The translations under genes and the position numbers were made by a program. DNA of 64,000 nucleotides from Parapristionchus giblindavisi (taxonomy: Eukaryota; Nematoda; Chromadorea; Rhabditida; Diplogasteridae), in NCBI GenBank assembly GCA_943737045.1, contig CALSFV010000339.1, positions 62,001 through 126,000 on the forward strand. The letters are read 5' to 3'. The notes under the pieces were generated by a model. The model was not told the DNA's origin. It ran no database searches and was given only the letters and a program-made list of their open reading frames with translations. Of this stretch, positions 21,242-38,809 are shown piece after piece. Position 1 is the stretch's first letter; every line of letters starts with the position of its first letter.

Positions 21242-24015
21242 ATGGCCAATCGTTATGAATCACAGACGTTCATTCCAGACTGGCAGGTAAGAGACCATTT
21301 GTTATAGTCTTCTTGACGTGTATTTTCTTCATTTATTGTTCAATATACCAATTAAAATTAATATATGAATGACTGATGCTTTTTTCAAACTGCAGGTGGT
21401 CTTATCACAATGGGGAACGGATAAAATGGGAGGATACGTAAAAGCACTCGAGTAGGATTTTTATAACAAAATTGTCTCTTGACCCAATTGAGAGTATATC
21501 AAATTCAGATTTATTCAGAAGCACGAGGTTGAATTCGGAAAACTAAACGATGAAATTATTCAATTTTGGGAGAGCTGCAAACAGGTATAACTTAATAAAT
21601 CAAACATCAATTACCCGTATAATATGAAACACTTTTATTTGTATATTCAGCCCGATTGGCAATATCGATGCAAAATCCAGTTCAAGAATCGTATGGAGAA
21701 GTACCTGCAGTCAAAGATCAGTGTAGGTTCTCTTTGTTATAATTGATCACCCACTACAGTATCTTATTCTTCACTATTCATTCACTTACAGTATCCCTTG
21801 TCACTTATTTACTTATATTATTCTTGTGTTACAGACTTGTATAACTTCGTGCTGAGCATGTCGTTAAATTATAGTATCTTCTCATTCATCTCTAATTCAT
21901 TTACAGTAATTACTTCTTAATCTCTCATTTACTTACAGTATCCCTTCCAATTGGTTATCACTGGGTCAACCATTTCCGGTGTGGCCACAGCCAATTCTGA
22001 TATCGACATCTGTATGTGTGCACCAAAGATTCTTGGCGATGTTCAACTCGATCCACATGATATGAAAAAGTAATCAATAATTTATGATTACTGTAGTTGA
22101 TCTCAATCGATTTCAGACGTATTCGAACTATTCTACGTCGTTGTAAACAATATCTTGATGAGATAGCAGACGAATTAGGATTAACTAGTATTGATTATGT
22201 TGATGCCATGGTATTGATTGGTTTCGTATTGATTGATTGTTTCTGATCTACTGTGTTTGAGCTATGCCAGTAATCATTCATTTGTTCAGGTACCTATTCT
22301 CAAATTGAATGGAGCAATCACTGACTCAGAGACTGGTAATAGATTCGAAATTGATGTGAGTTGACAATCTGCCAACAATCTTTTCATGTATATTCGATAA
22401 TTTATTTAATTTAAGGCTGATTTGAGTATATCTAATGATATTTTCGTTTCTGGACTTCATAATTCTCATCTAGTGAGAGGATACACAAGGTTTATATTGT
22501 TATGATTATTGGAGTTTCGATTATATAAAAATTGGGATTAATAAAATAAGACGAAGCGGTATCAATATTATTAGAATTAATGGTTTTATCTGGATCTCCG
22601 TGTAGGGGGGTCTAAGAGTGGTTGAGTGTGGGTAAAAGAAGAAATGATACATAGACGATATGTTTCATCTATTCGCTCATAGACAGATGTTACTATCAAT
22701 TAACATGTCTCTAATCTTGAAACATCTGGATATATCAACTGCGAATACTTTCATATCATCGATAGACCACTCATATCCTTCTTCACTCTCCTGTATCGAT
22801 TAGTTCATATCGATTGATTTATTCCAATTTCAGAGTAGATGAACGATTTGCTCCTCTTGTCGTATTCATTAAGAAATGGGCATCAGGGGCAGGAGTAAAA
22901 GATCCTCAACATAGGAGATTCAATAGGTATACTGTATCACTTAAACCACAGACCGATCTCGTTTTACTATTCGCTCTGGGAATGCTCTCTCGCTTTCTTT
23001 GTCTGCGAGAGAGTCTATCTGCCTGCCCGTTGCCAGAGAGGAGAGTATAATTAACTCGGAATAGTTCTCCCCTCATATCTCACACTGTTTCTCTTGTTCT
23101 CTTTATACGAGGAAACATTGGCCACTTCATTTTATTATCCATTTCTGTCTCACTTCTTTCATTCATCATTCATCATTCCTCAATATCATTAATTCAAGTC
23201 TTCGTTTTCTTAATTCATTTCATAATTTACTTTTATTCTCTCACAGTTATGCAATTACCCTTCTCGTCATTCATTTTCTTCAATGTGCCATGCCCAATCC
23301 CGTTCTGCCTAATCTACAAGTAATCAATAATATCTTTTTATCTCGATCATACTGTATTCTTCAGGGTATCTATCCGGGATTCTATGCAATAGCTCACGAT
23401 AACTTCCCGGATACGGTAGACGTGGAACAAGATCTTCCTGAACCTCTTCCTGGTGATTATTGATTGATTGATTATTGATTATTCTATCGATATAAATTTC
23501 AGATTTACCAAGATTGCCAAAGAATCGTTTGTTGGTATCTCATCTGTTCTATCTATTCCTCGTATACTATTCAAGCATCGATCTGAGGAACCTTGTTCGT
23601 TCCTACAGTAATCAATCAATCAATCAATCGATATCAGGTGATCCGTGTGAAATGTGGTCGTATCTGTCATCGTCTTCGTCGAGATGAAAAAGGTTCTGAA
23701 GAAGATGCTGTAGCTCCTCCTGATAAATATAAACATAGTCAAATATTCATTGAGGTATTTCATTATCGATTAATTGATTATTGATTAATTAATTGATTTT
23801 TTACAGGATCCAATCGATGATCACAATCCAGGTCGTACTGTAGATGATTGGGAAGCCGTCAGAGGATGTTTCGAGTTGGTTTATTGATTACTGTAGGCCA
23901 CTACCGTATTACTTTCGGAATATTGATTTTCAGGGATACGGCCTATACTTTTCAACGAGTGGACGATCGATATGATATGTACCTGTTTCCTGATATCGAC
24001 GATCTGCTCTATTGA
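21242..24015 (+). CDS. CID1/GLD-2-family RNA nucleotidyltransferase (poly(A) or poly(U) polymerase)
   Basis: Adds nucleotides to RNA 3' ends; nematodes have several such enzymes (GLD-2, PUP and CDE-1 types) in germline and small-RNA pathways. The ATG at 21242 opens MANRYESQTFIPDWQ. The catalytic exon (about 21941-22070) has FQLVITGSTISGVATANSDI followed by DICMCAPK, i.e. the pol-beta GS...DxD motif. The third Asp lies in EIDADLSISNDIFVSG (about 22365-22460). The central domain follows: RVDERFAPLVVFIKKWASG (22836-22925), YAITLLVIHFLQC with PNPVLPNLQ (23247-23322), GIYPGFYAIAHDNFPDT, and the PAP-associated tail IEDPIDDHNPGRTVDDWE (about 23750-23880). Stop TGA at 24013-24015 after DIDDLLY. All catalytic residues are present. 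A hairpin MITE lies in one intron. Substrate (A or U) cannot be told. It converges on the gene at 24196 with only 180 bp between stops. Confidence 0.9.
22941..23070. mobile_element. Hairpin MITE (CTCTCG family), nucleotidyltransferase intron
   Basis: Starts near CTTAAACCACAGACCGATCT and includes CTCTCTCGCTTTCTTTGTCT followed by GCGAGAGAG, the hairpin loop typical of the family, then TTGCCAGAGAGGAGAGT. The outer ends are degraded. Confidence 0.65.
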
Positions 24016-24195
24016 TTGGTACCGTAGTCATTATACTGTACACTTTTGTATGATATCCTTTAAGTTGTTATTGTTTTGTGTGTTCATTGTATTTGTAGTA
24101 TATTCGTTAATTTGATAGACGTAATTTATTCCAATATGAACGAATAATAAGCTCGATTAGGTGTATCAAGCACCCGGAAGAAATAGCTCACTCAC

Positions 24196-25435
24196 TCACT
24201 TATTCAATACAGTTTGACCAAGATTTGCGGGTACTGAGTCCATCTTTCTGTAATTATTGATCTCATCATATCTATATTCATGTGATAATCGATAAAGTAT
24301 ACTTACCGTATATTCTTGACGTAAGCAGCAGCTCTCGCCACCTTCTGTAGTTTCTCCTTGGGATTATCATCGAGTTTGGTTGTCTCTTCCCGATCCTGAA
24401 AGAAAAGAAAATACAGATTATAATTTGTGAATTATCTGTGAATACTGCTTTTCGAAAATAAACATCTAAGAATTTTAAAAAATCGAATTATTTTAAATAA
24501 ATAAAAATGATATAAATAGTGTTTACCTTCGCAACATCATCAAGTGAATTGAAATCGTGTTCCCTTTCTAATCCTTTCTCTTTAGAAGAGCTACCAGAGA
24601 TCTTCTTTCCAATCAATTCGAATGCACTCGCCCTCTGAAACAGCTGCTTGAAAAGACCAAAGATCATAAATTTAAGATCAAAGATCAATTTACCTTTTGC
24701 ATTTTCGGTTTCATCTTAGCTGGTGTGCTTGCTTTGGTTGATTCAGCGGAACTGCAAAACGTCAATTTATACTACAAATTCACTTTTTTCAACTCCCACG
24801 TGAGAATTAAATGAAGTTGGGCAAATAATAATCCCACGCAGTTTACTACTCCCACTTTTTCAACAAAAATAAAATAAAAGTCCATGTAGAAATTCTAAGA
24901 AAAGAATATATATCTTCGCCTATTTCAAACTAAAACTAACTTTATTGTGAGTGAAAAAAATAATTTCTTATCAGTTGTAATTGAATCTATTTCGTAAGTT
25001 TGAAGAACCTATTTTAATATTTTTTCACTGTTTTTTTGGAGTAAGAGTGACAAGAATATTGGATACCTCGGTTTTGAATCTGGAACATGATTTATTTCCA
25101 TACTTTTGATAAACTCCACAAGGTTCATGACCTACAAAGGATATACAATCACAATTGAACAGTTACTTCACATAATACATATCTTGAATATATATTTATA
25201 ATCAGGCAATTTTTATACGATCATTAAATCCCTTGTGTCTTAATCACTTGTCAGCAAAATCTAACGATATCATCTATGAAAATCATCGTTATACGATCAC
25301 ACAGACATGCATACATCGAATACAGTAATCTACAGATTTATACAAATAATTTTTTTAGAAAAATAAATATTTAAATTCAAAAACCTCTTTTCCAGTGGGA
25401 TCATCATCTGAGACAGATCTCGCAGGCATATTCAT
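24196..25435 (-). CDS. Small hydrophilic protein of unknown function
   Basis: Six short exons with good splice sites give about 140 residues. The ATG at 25435 opens MNMPARSVSDDDPTGKE; later exons encode VMNLVEFIKSMEINHVPDSK (about 25140-25073), SSAESTKASTPAKMKPKMQK (about 24752-24692), RASAFELIGKKISGSSSKEK (about 24634-24525), DREETTKLDDNPKEKLQKVA (about 24397-24310), and a last exon with MDSVPANLGQTVLNK; stop TGA at 24198-24196. Lys- and Ser-rich, no signal peptide or membrane segment. The short FELIGKKISG and AAAYVKNI segments look conserved, but I do not recognise the family. It is tail-to-tail with the nucleotidyltransferase. The reading frame is continuous across all junctions, which supports a real gene. 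Confidence 0.62.
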
Positions 25436-26784
25436 AATGAAAGACTTAAAGGGGAGTAATAGAGAGAATGAATGGATTACAATGATATAAAAGGGGTGGA
25501 GTTACTTCTTATATTGGTTGTCTTGGAGAGAGTAAAGGAGATTGTAGTTGAATCAATATCATATGAAGAAGTAGATTGAATATGAACGAGGAAACATTTT
25601 ATTCTCCTATATTTTAAATCAATGGTAAAATATTTAGAAGGATGATATTTTAGAGATCAATTTCTTTGTATTTCGGACAAAGCATATCAATAATTTATTA
25701 GTTTTAAATTCAAATTTCATTCTGATATGATTTCGGAATACGTCTAGTTTTTCCGTGAACATCAACTTACTACTCTTCTTGCATTGTTTGAAATAATATC
25801 TTCTAAATATTCTTGAATAATGCAAGATAATGCAATTTATGCATATGATAATAAGGAAAGAGAAGTAATTTCATTCTATCGGAGAAACTATTAACACTTT
25901 TAATGGAAAGCATAAAGACAACTGAGATATATGTAGTATAAGACCAGTGGAAAAGGTAAGCATATTCAAAGGTCCGTGCTAATTTGAAACTCTCCTATAA
26001 AGCTTTCTCGCTTTCTTTGTCTACGATAAAACGTTTCCAGAGCGGAGAGTAAAATTAGCTCGGGGTGTGCCTTTAAAGTATATCAAATATAACTACAGAT
26101 TTTGTTTATCTTTGTCTATGGCAATCATGGTCTTGATAATATTATCTTGTGTGCACCTGCAATATAATACATTATTCATCTATTTATTTAAATAATATGT
26201 AAAATTGTTTCTCACTCGTATTATATGTTGTTATCTGTACATTCAAAATATAAACATTTCACTTTTGCTGTAAATGATTTAACAAAAATGAAACTCGCAA
26301 CTTTTCAAGCATTCACATGTATTCATTTTCACACTTTAATAGTCCATTTATTAGTCTCCGCACTTCATGATATTCTCTAATCATTCTCGGGAATAATATG
26401 CAAAACGCAATCGTCATAGGAATCATAGAAATAGTAGGAAACGAAACGATAATTATGTGAATATCTCAGAGGTTTGACGTTGATATTGTATCATATATCA
26501 TAGACGTAGAAAGATTTTATAGATAATTCACTCCCATAGACATCATTAATCCTTGATCTATAATCACACAGTATTGAACTTTTCTCTATCAAAGTATATG
26601 GACATTTGTGATGCGGTTTCCACAAAGTCCAAATATATTTTATTTTAATATTGCATATTATGATTGATGATTGTACGTCGTGAGAGTGGATATATAATAG
26701 ACATTTGAGATAAAATATGTATTTATAGATTCTAGATTGTAATTACAGATTAAAACACGTAACAATGATTATAATTCAAGTGAT
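25436..26784. other. Intergenic sequence, AT-rich, one MITE
   Basis: Between the 5' end of the small unknown gene and the 3' end of the epoxide hydrolase. It holds the hairpin MITE at 25966-26076. The rest is AT-rich without recognisable features. An overlapping run of stops excludes coding use of the short ORFs. Confidence 0.5.
25966..26076. mobile_element. Hairpin MITE (CTCTCG family)
   Basis: Right end GCGGAGAGTAAAATTAGCTC then GGGGTGTGCCTTTAA matches the family end closely. The centre is TTTCTCGCTTTCTTTGTCTA. The left arm ('ggtccgtgctaatttgaaactctcc') is its inverted counterpart. Confidence 0.75.
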
Positions 26785-29700
26785 CTATTTCTTTTGTAGC
26801 GAGGAAACAAATGAGAAAAGATGATTAGCGAGATATTTAGGTTCTTCGAAAGCAGCAAAATGTCCTCCATCTGGTAGAATAACTTGAGATGTTAGATTTA
26901 CCATCGTTGAGATTATCTATAAAGGAATCTCATTTTGATAATCTGGATGTATTATTTCACACCGATATAAACTTTCATATGTTGTACATGTTTTAGTTAT
27001 CGTAGTCCTTAGTTTTTTTACAGATAAAGAAACTAGAATTTCATTGACATTGATCCCCGCTCTTTGTTCCTGTTTTCAAACACAATTAATTCAACTCGTG
27101 GTCACAATATGAAGCTTTGTGATCACCTAGCATCTTCTTATAAGTATTTACCCTTTCTTAGTAATAGAATAGTCTCTCAATGGAACTCTTTAGATTATTC
27201 GATTGTAACAGTGCAAAACCCTGTGTACTTTAGTTCTTATATACGTAATTTAATACTGTGATTTATAGCCCGTTAAAAAATAATGGAAAACCGAAATCGG
27301 CCACTTTCCACCCGTTAAAAAGTACTCGGAAAGTCGAAAATGGAAACAGGAAATTTGAATTCGAGCGCGAAGAGCTGCGGGAATTCAAATTCCGACTTTC
27401 CGTCAACGATTTAAACTCAACTTCCTGCTCGCTCAAAAAAATTGAAATCCGCGAAAATTCGCCGTCGGAAAGTCGGAATTTGAATTCCGCACCTCTTTGC
27501 ACGCGTACGAATTCAAATTTCATGTTTCCAGTTTCGAGTTTCCGGGTACTTTTTTAACGGGTGGAAAGTCGCCGATTTCGGTTTTCCACTATTTTTTAAC
27601 GAGCCATCAGTTGTTACAGTTCTTCGCTTTTTCTTAATTTATATTAGTACTGTTCAATGATTTTTTTAAACTCTGTCATTAAATTGAAAGGTGGGATAAA
27701 TATTTAATATATTTATTGTTATAAGTATGACCTATGGAGTAAAATGTTAAAGGCATACCCTGAGCAAATTTAAAATTTTCCGCTCTCGCAACGCTCTCTC
27801 TCGTTTTCTTTATCTGTCTACTAGAGCAATATTGGAGAGTTTCTAATTATCTCATTGCGAATGTTTAACAATGAATTATGAAATACCTCAGCTGGTTCTT
27901 TATCAAAGAGTTCATTCTTGAATTGAGCATGTGCTGTAGGAACGGATATGTACATACTGGAATAATTTAATTTAATTTTAAAAATGTTACAGCTTATAAG
28001 CTTGAATCAATCAATATTCTACCTTCCAAGTGCAAAAAAGTCAGAAGAAGAGAAACATTCTTTGTAGAATCGCTGGGATGAGACAATGTTACCCTTCAAT
28101 CAAATTATTATTCAATCAATAAAGTGTAACATCAAACCTGAGTCCAGTACATGGTAATTACGGTAAGAAGTTCATCAAGGGTAAACTTTCTATAATAGAA
28201 TCAATCAATAATAATGGTTTCCACAGTATTCCTATGAGTGAACTCAACAAAATGTTGTTAGGACAAAATACATGAATGAGTAATTCGTTTAATAAAAATG
28301 TAAAATCTGCCATAATTTTACTAATTACAAGCGTTTTCATCTTTCCTCAAATGCTTTACCGTCCAAGTATCCCCTTAAAAATATATGTAGACCATACTTG
28401 GTGAGTCCTCCATCTTCTAACTTTCTATAATTAGCATTGGTCCATGTGGAGAACTTCTCCAGAATATAAGCAGCCAATCCAATCGGAGAATCGTTTAGAG
28501 CAGTTCCTTAAAATATCATAAGATAAATAAGATAATAAGATAAGTAGAATTTTTATTGTTTATACAGAATAAATAAATATCTACTATTATCTCTATAATT
28601 TATTTAAATAATATTTATTTAGACTATGATCACTTTATCATTCCACTCACCTACAGTATCCGGTTTAGTTGCCTGAATATGCATGTATCCAGACTCCTTC
28701 AGCATCTCCTTCATATTAGTGAGTGGACTATAGTTATGATGATGCTCATGAGCAAATATGGACTGAAAAATCAAAGATCAACCTTAGTTAAACCGAGATA
28801 GGCCGAACAGTTTCACATAATAAAGATCAAAGATCAATTTGACAATGAACAAACCTTGGGGAAAAAGGATCCTAAAATCATATAGAGCAGAGCCTTTCCT
28901 TTACCCGGTGTAACAGGCATCATGTTCACATGGAGAGCGTGGACACTACAAAAAGATCAAAGATCAAAGGTCAAAGATCAAAGATCAAATCGCTAACCTC
29001 TCAGGATAGACCCTAGCCATGTTCGCAGTGATAATTGCTCCCCAATCTCCTCCTTGAAGGTAAAACCTTGAAATAAGCAATGAATCAATAGATAAATCAA
29101 TCGATATTCTTACTTTCTATGACCAAGTCTCTCCATGAGCTTCTTGAATACTCGAGCTGCTGCAAGTGGACCGAATCCTTCAATTATTGATTAGTTCGTA
29201 GATCATGATAGAATCAATCAATACCAGTCTTCTTTGGTTGTCCAGAGAATCCATATCCAGGAATGGATGGGGCAATTACTTCGAATGCAAAATCGTCATT
29301 GCCAATCTTATAGGCAACAGGATCAACTAACATCGGAATGATCTGAAATAGAGGATCACAATATGTAATATTATTGATTGATCTATCAAAGGGTTAATTA
29401 AATAGTTACTAGAATCTGGATATCGAAAATCGTCTGTATATCTAATCATAATTGTCGATTGATTGCTCACCTTGTAGAATTCAAATACACATCCGGGCCA
29501 TCCATGAACAATAAGCAATGGAAGAACCTTTTTGTATTTCTTAGCATCCGGTTTGACATGGTAATAGTGTACCTACAACGATATTCAATCAATAAATATC
29601 CATGTACGATATTTTGTGACTTGTGGAAGAAGTGTTGTGTAATGTGAGTTTATGGCAGTATGAGAATATAGTAATGTACATCTAATAGAAAAACAAATAA

Positions 29701-30666
29701 CAAACGTGCAATGTCAATCATCGACATTTAATCTTTGATACACAATTGATGTGAGTCTATTTACGATCTGCACTTCCCTTCCTCTCCCTTCTTCTCCCAC
29801 TCTTTTTTCACCACGCACGCTCTCGTTCATTTGTTGTTTCAAATATTGCTTTTTGATGTATGTATGTTAAATTAAATTAATTGTGTGGTATCTAGAATAG
29901 TAATGATAGTGTATATTGATAGATCAGTAAAAGTTGACTGTTTCTAAAAGACTCACATTAACTCCTTCAACTTCAGTTGTAAACTGTGGCCATGTGTTCA
30001 AAATCGCTTCTTGTTTACGCCAATCAAACTTGTTTAGCCAGTAATCTTGTACCTGCAAGTAAACAAATACAGCTCAAAAGTAATCAAACTAATAAATAGA
30101 TCCTTATTTGTCGTTAAATTTGCCTTACGCGAATACGCCGCCACGTAAACGTGCTTTACATTTTTTGGAGACCAACCACGCTCCGAAATTTACGCTGACG
30201 CATACGTAGCGAAATGTAACACGCGTTGTTTGAGTAGGCGCGTAAAGCAAATGTATTAATTTTGATATATTTCTAACCTTCTTTAGGTAATTGACATTGA
30301 ATCCATATTCGAAAGAGTTTGCGTCTTCTAAAACTTCATGACTTAATCTAGAACTGCTCAGACGTGTTTTCAGATCCTTAAAGGTACATTTTCAGTGATT
30401 TTAAAAAAAGTTTCAAAAATATTTACCTTCAACACATCTTCAGATACATTTACAGTGAATGGATAAATCTTTGTATTATCTGGTCTCTCTTTTCCACTAC
30501 CATACCATCCAGTCTTAGGTACTTCAATCTGAAATCAATCGATAATCGTAATAAACATAATCATGAGAGTAATTCCCACTGGTTGTGGTGGATTCAGAGT
30601 TGAGTAGAGATAGTAGACTCCCACGGAGAGAATAGTAGGCACTATTATCAGCTTGAAAATGCCCAT
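26785..30666 (-). CDS. EPHX1: Microsomal-type epoxide hydrolase (EPHX1 family)
   Basis: Membrane-anchored alpha/beta hydrolase that hydrolyses epoxides to diols; arthropod relatives degrade juvenile hormone, and nematode relatives act on lipid epoxides. The ATG at 30666 opens MGIFKLIIVPTILSVGVYYL, a type I membrane anchor. In order: EIVPK-type EH N-domain (PKTGWYGSGKERPDNTKIYP, about 30520), DYWLNKFDWRKQEAILN (about 30045), LLIVHGWPGCVFEFYK (HGWPG oxyanion hole, about 29500), APSIPGYGFSGQPKKTG (about 29260), YLQGGDWGAIITANMA (nucleophile Asp, about 29060), GNIVSSQRFYKE (about 28090), VPTAHAQFKNELFDK (about 27930) and DGGHFAAFEEPKYLA with catalytic His near the end. Stop TAG at 26787-26785. 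All catalytic elements are visible. 'atctcag' directly precedes the ATG, a possible trans-splice acceptor. Introns carry a LINE remnant and several MITEs. Confidence 0.94.
27044..27261 (+). mobile_element. 3' end of a non-LTR (LINE) reverse transcriptase, remnant
   Basis: Reads STRGHNMKLCDHLASS, LPFLSNRIVSQWNSLD and IVTVQNPVYFSSYIRNL before a stop. This is the pattern of the C-terminal end of LINE reverse transcriptases (RGH..KL, F..R....WN.LP, S...FK..L). Only this end is present, upstream it is broken by stops (FKHN then stop), as expected of a 5'-truncated dead copy. It lies antisense in an intron of the epoxide hydrolase gene. Confidence 0.72.
27266..27606. mobile_element. ~340-bp inverted-repeat MITE next to the LINE end
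   Basis: Ends: left GCCCGTTAAAAAATAATGG, right CCACTATTTTTTAACGAGCC inverted. The arms also match over AAACCGAAATCGGC and CCACCCGTTAAAAAGTAC. The inner part repeats 'aaagtcgg' and 'gaattcaaattt' words. It folds along almost its full length. The two overlapping ORFs of 86 and 99 codons read through the palindrome and are artefacts. Confidence 0.85.
27747..27869. mobile_element. Hairpin MITE (CTCTCG family), TTAA at both ends
   Basis: TTAA at 27747-27750 followed by AGGCATACCCTGAGCAAATT, hairpin centre CGCTCTCGCAACGCTCTCTC, and an end with TTTAA at 27865-27869. In an epoxide hydrolase intron. Confidence 0.7.
28952..28990. repeat. (AGATCAA)n short tandem repeat
   Basis: Five consecutive near-perfect heptamers AGATCAA (one GGTCAA variant) in an epoxide hydrolase intron. 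The same heptamer occurs in 2-3 copies at many other introns of the window. Confidence 0.85.
30114..30259. mobile_element. ~140-bp TTAA-flanked MITE
   Basis: TTAA at 30114 and 30256. Ends ATTTGCCTTACGCG and its complement CGCGTAAAGCAAAT. The interior is rich in CG ('acgcgttgtttgagtaggcgcg'), unlike the AT-rich intron of the epoxide hydrolase gene around it. Confidence 0.7.
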
Positions 30667-30774
30667 CTGAGATATTATTGATTGATTCTAATCAGAAAAT
30701 AGGAGCAAGTGGACAGAAACGGACAATATTTTGCAGTAAGGGAAAGAGTGTTGATTAGGGGGTGGGGAGATGAG

Positions 30775-30866
30775 AGTTGTTCATGGGAAGAGTGAGGGAG
30801 TGGAGGGGAGGGGAGGGTAGAGGGAGGGGAGGAGAGGAGGGTAGAGGGAGAGAGGGAGGAATGCTA
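30775..30866 (+). repeat. GGGAGG/GGGAGA purine tract
   Basis: About 90 bases of purine with GGAGGGGAGGG and AGAGGGAGAG words, directly upstream of the epoxide hydrolase start. Confidence 0.8.
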
Positions 30867-31363
30867 GCGTAGAATACAACTCTGTTGTTGATGTTGACTA
30901 GTATGGCATATAAACGACGATAAAGGAAAATAGGAAAATAGATAGAAATGATGAAGTTTCGTCGTCTTTTGCATTGTAAGAATGAACTAAACTGATATAT
31001 GTAGTGAAGTATAGTGGAGTGAACCCTTTTCTTCCTCCTTCTCTATCTGACCTCTCTTCGTATCTCTATCACCCTCGAATACAACATCTACGCTTTTTAG
31101 CACATTTTATCAGGAAATGTTTATTGTTTCAAGTGAGACAGATGTGAATTAAACGACCACAAATTATTGCATCATACAAATTAGTACAATATGGATAGTG
31201 AATAATGACAATATCTATTATATTGAATGAAGAATACAGGCAAGGGTTACATATTTGAATAGTTTAATCATAAAGTAGAATATATTTGTTTTCTCTCCCG
31301 ACGATGATATTTATACGAAGGAACAGTGGAATCGATATAATGTTAGTTGAGATAGAGTGACAG

Positions 31364-32068
31364 TGTAGTGACTTGTCACTACTTTCAAACATCAAACTTC
31401 GTATCCTAATTTGCATATTATAATAGATGAACCCAACAACAGACTTACTGACACCAGACACTGTTGAATTTGCATATTCATATGCTAATTGAGTTGGCGC
31501 GTATAAATAGCCATCACAGCATCATAACTTCAGTTCAGTGCATTTCTTTCGAATTGTCAACTCCGGCTATCAGCCGTCTTCTTTCCCAGGCATCAGGCCT
31601 TTCATTCATTCATTAGTTCAGTTCACTTTCTTTCGAATTGTCAACTCCGGCTATCAGCCGTCTTCTTTCCCAGGCACCAAGCCTTTCATTCATTCATTCA
31701 TTCATTCATTGGTTGTGTATCACCAACCAATTCAATTCTTATCTGCCGTATCACGGCTTCAATCCCACTGCCGTATCACGGCCTCAAATCTCTTCTGTCG
31801 TCATCACGACTTCATCCCATCGGCATTCAAGCCCTCTCTTCTCCTTCTCTTCGTACAACATCTACAAGAACTCTCGTCTACTTCTCGTCGTCAACGACCA
31901 TCCGTCGCCTATTATTCCTTCCCCTATTTATTGTAACTATTCCTAATAAATATTATTGATTTATATCAATCTCTTTGTCTCCACACTATCATTGTACCAA
32001 AATAAGGGCAAGGGTAGTTCTCCTCCGTGTTAACCATTTTAACAACGCTTCCGTCGGAAGTCGTTATA
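31364..32068 (+). mobile_element. Probable solo LTR of a retrotransposon
   Basis: About 700 bp bounded by a direct repeat GACAG (31359-31363 and 32069-32073; GACAGTG on both sides). It has a TATA box TATAAATAG at 31503 (just after GGCGCG), a CT-rich leader and an AATAAA signal at 31947, the order U3-R-U5 of an LTR. The termini TG...TA are not the usual TG...CA; an alternative TGTT...AACA boundary is 31462-32044. Inside, an ~85-bp unit (TTTCTTTCGAATTGTCAACT...) is tandemly duplicated at 31546 and 31630. No gag-pol was seen, hence solo LTR. Open frames of 102-132 codons across it are not believed coding. Confidence 0.6.
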
Positions 32069-32317
32069 GACAGTGATATATGTAATCATTGATTGATTCA
32101 TGATTATGGAGTAGAAAGAAGTAGATACCGGGATGGATAAGAGATTGATTGATAAACTGAGATGAGTACATATTCACAATGGAAAGAATAACCAAAATTA
32201 AGTCAAGATAATAAGAAGAAATATGAGAAAGTTCTCCGGATTTATGCATACTATATAATATTCATTTGATAAATCGAGGTTTTTTTTAAATGGGAAATAA
32301 ATGTGTTGAGAAGTCCT

Positions 32318-38070
<5,753 letters not shown>

Positions 38071-38809
38071 TATTCATTTATTGATTATTGATTATTGATT
38101 ACTAATTATTGATTTATTGATTTATTGATTATCATTGCAATACTTTCAGTTACATAACTTTACTAATTTACTTTTATCAATTCTATCATATATTTCAGCA
38201 TACAGTTCATACCAAAACTGATCAATTCCTCTCAATATTATTTTTGTTGAGCTTTACAATCTTTTTATTGCAAGAAGATTGTTATTAATCAAAAATACCT
38301 TTTTATTGGAGTTCAACATAGAAGTAATTCGATTATAAATATCCATCAATTATTGATTATCTCATGTCGATCGTAAACTATTGATTTTATATTATTGATC
38401 CACTGAAGTATAATACATCTAACTACTTCATACTCTCTTTCGTACTAGTATCTCTTCACCTTTTATAACAAGTATCCTCTTCTTCTCCATCATCTCTATC
38501 AGAGTCTATCTCATTATCTCTTCTAATGAGGACTTTATCACTGATATATCCAAGTGAAAACGTATCCATTCAAGTGTTTATCAACTTCCTCAAATGTCAA
38601 ATGTCTCTTATTCCATGATTCATATTATATTAAGTACAGACTACGGTAGATCCACAATCTTCCAATGTACTCAAGGTGTGATTGAACAAATCCAAGAAGA
38701 AGACGGAGAAGGGGAAATAATATCTTTTCACTTTTTAAATTAATTTTAGCGCCTATATCCTATGAATCCTATGAATCGGTTCAGGCAATTTCTAGAACGC
38801 TTTTAAGCG

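Noticed and set aside
27258..27557. 99- and 86-codon ORFs on opposite strands
   Set aside because: Both run through the palindromic element; the similar start and end peptides are a consequence of the inverted repeat.
31538..31946. 132- and 102-codon overlapping ORFs with a repeated peptide
   Set aside because: They lie in the probable LTR, overlap in two frames, and the peptide repeat simply reflects the 85-bp DNA duplication.
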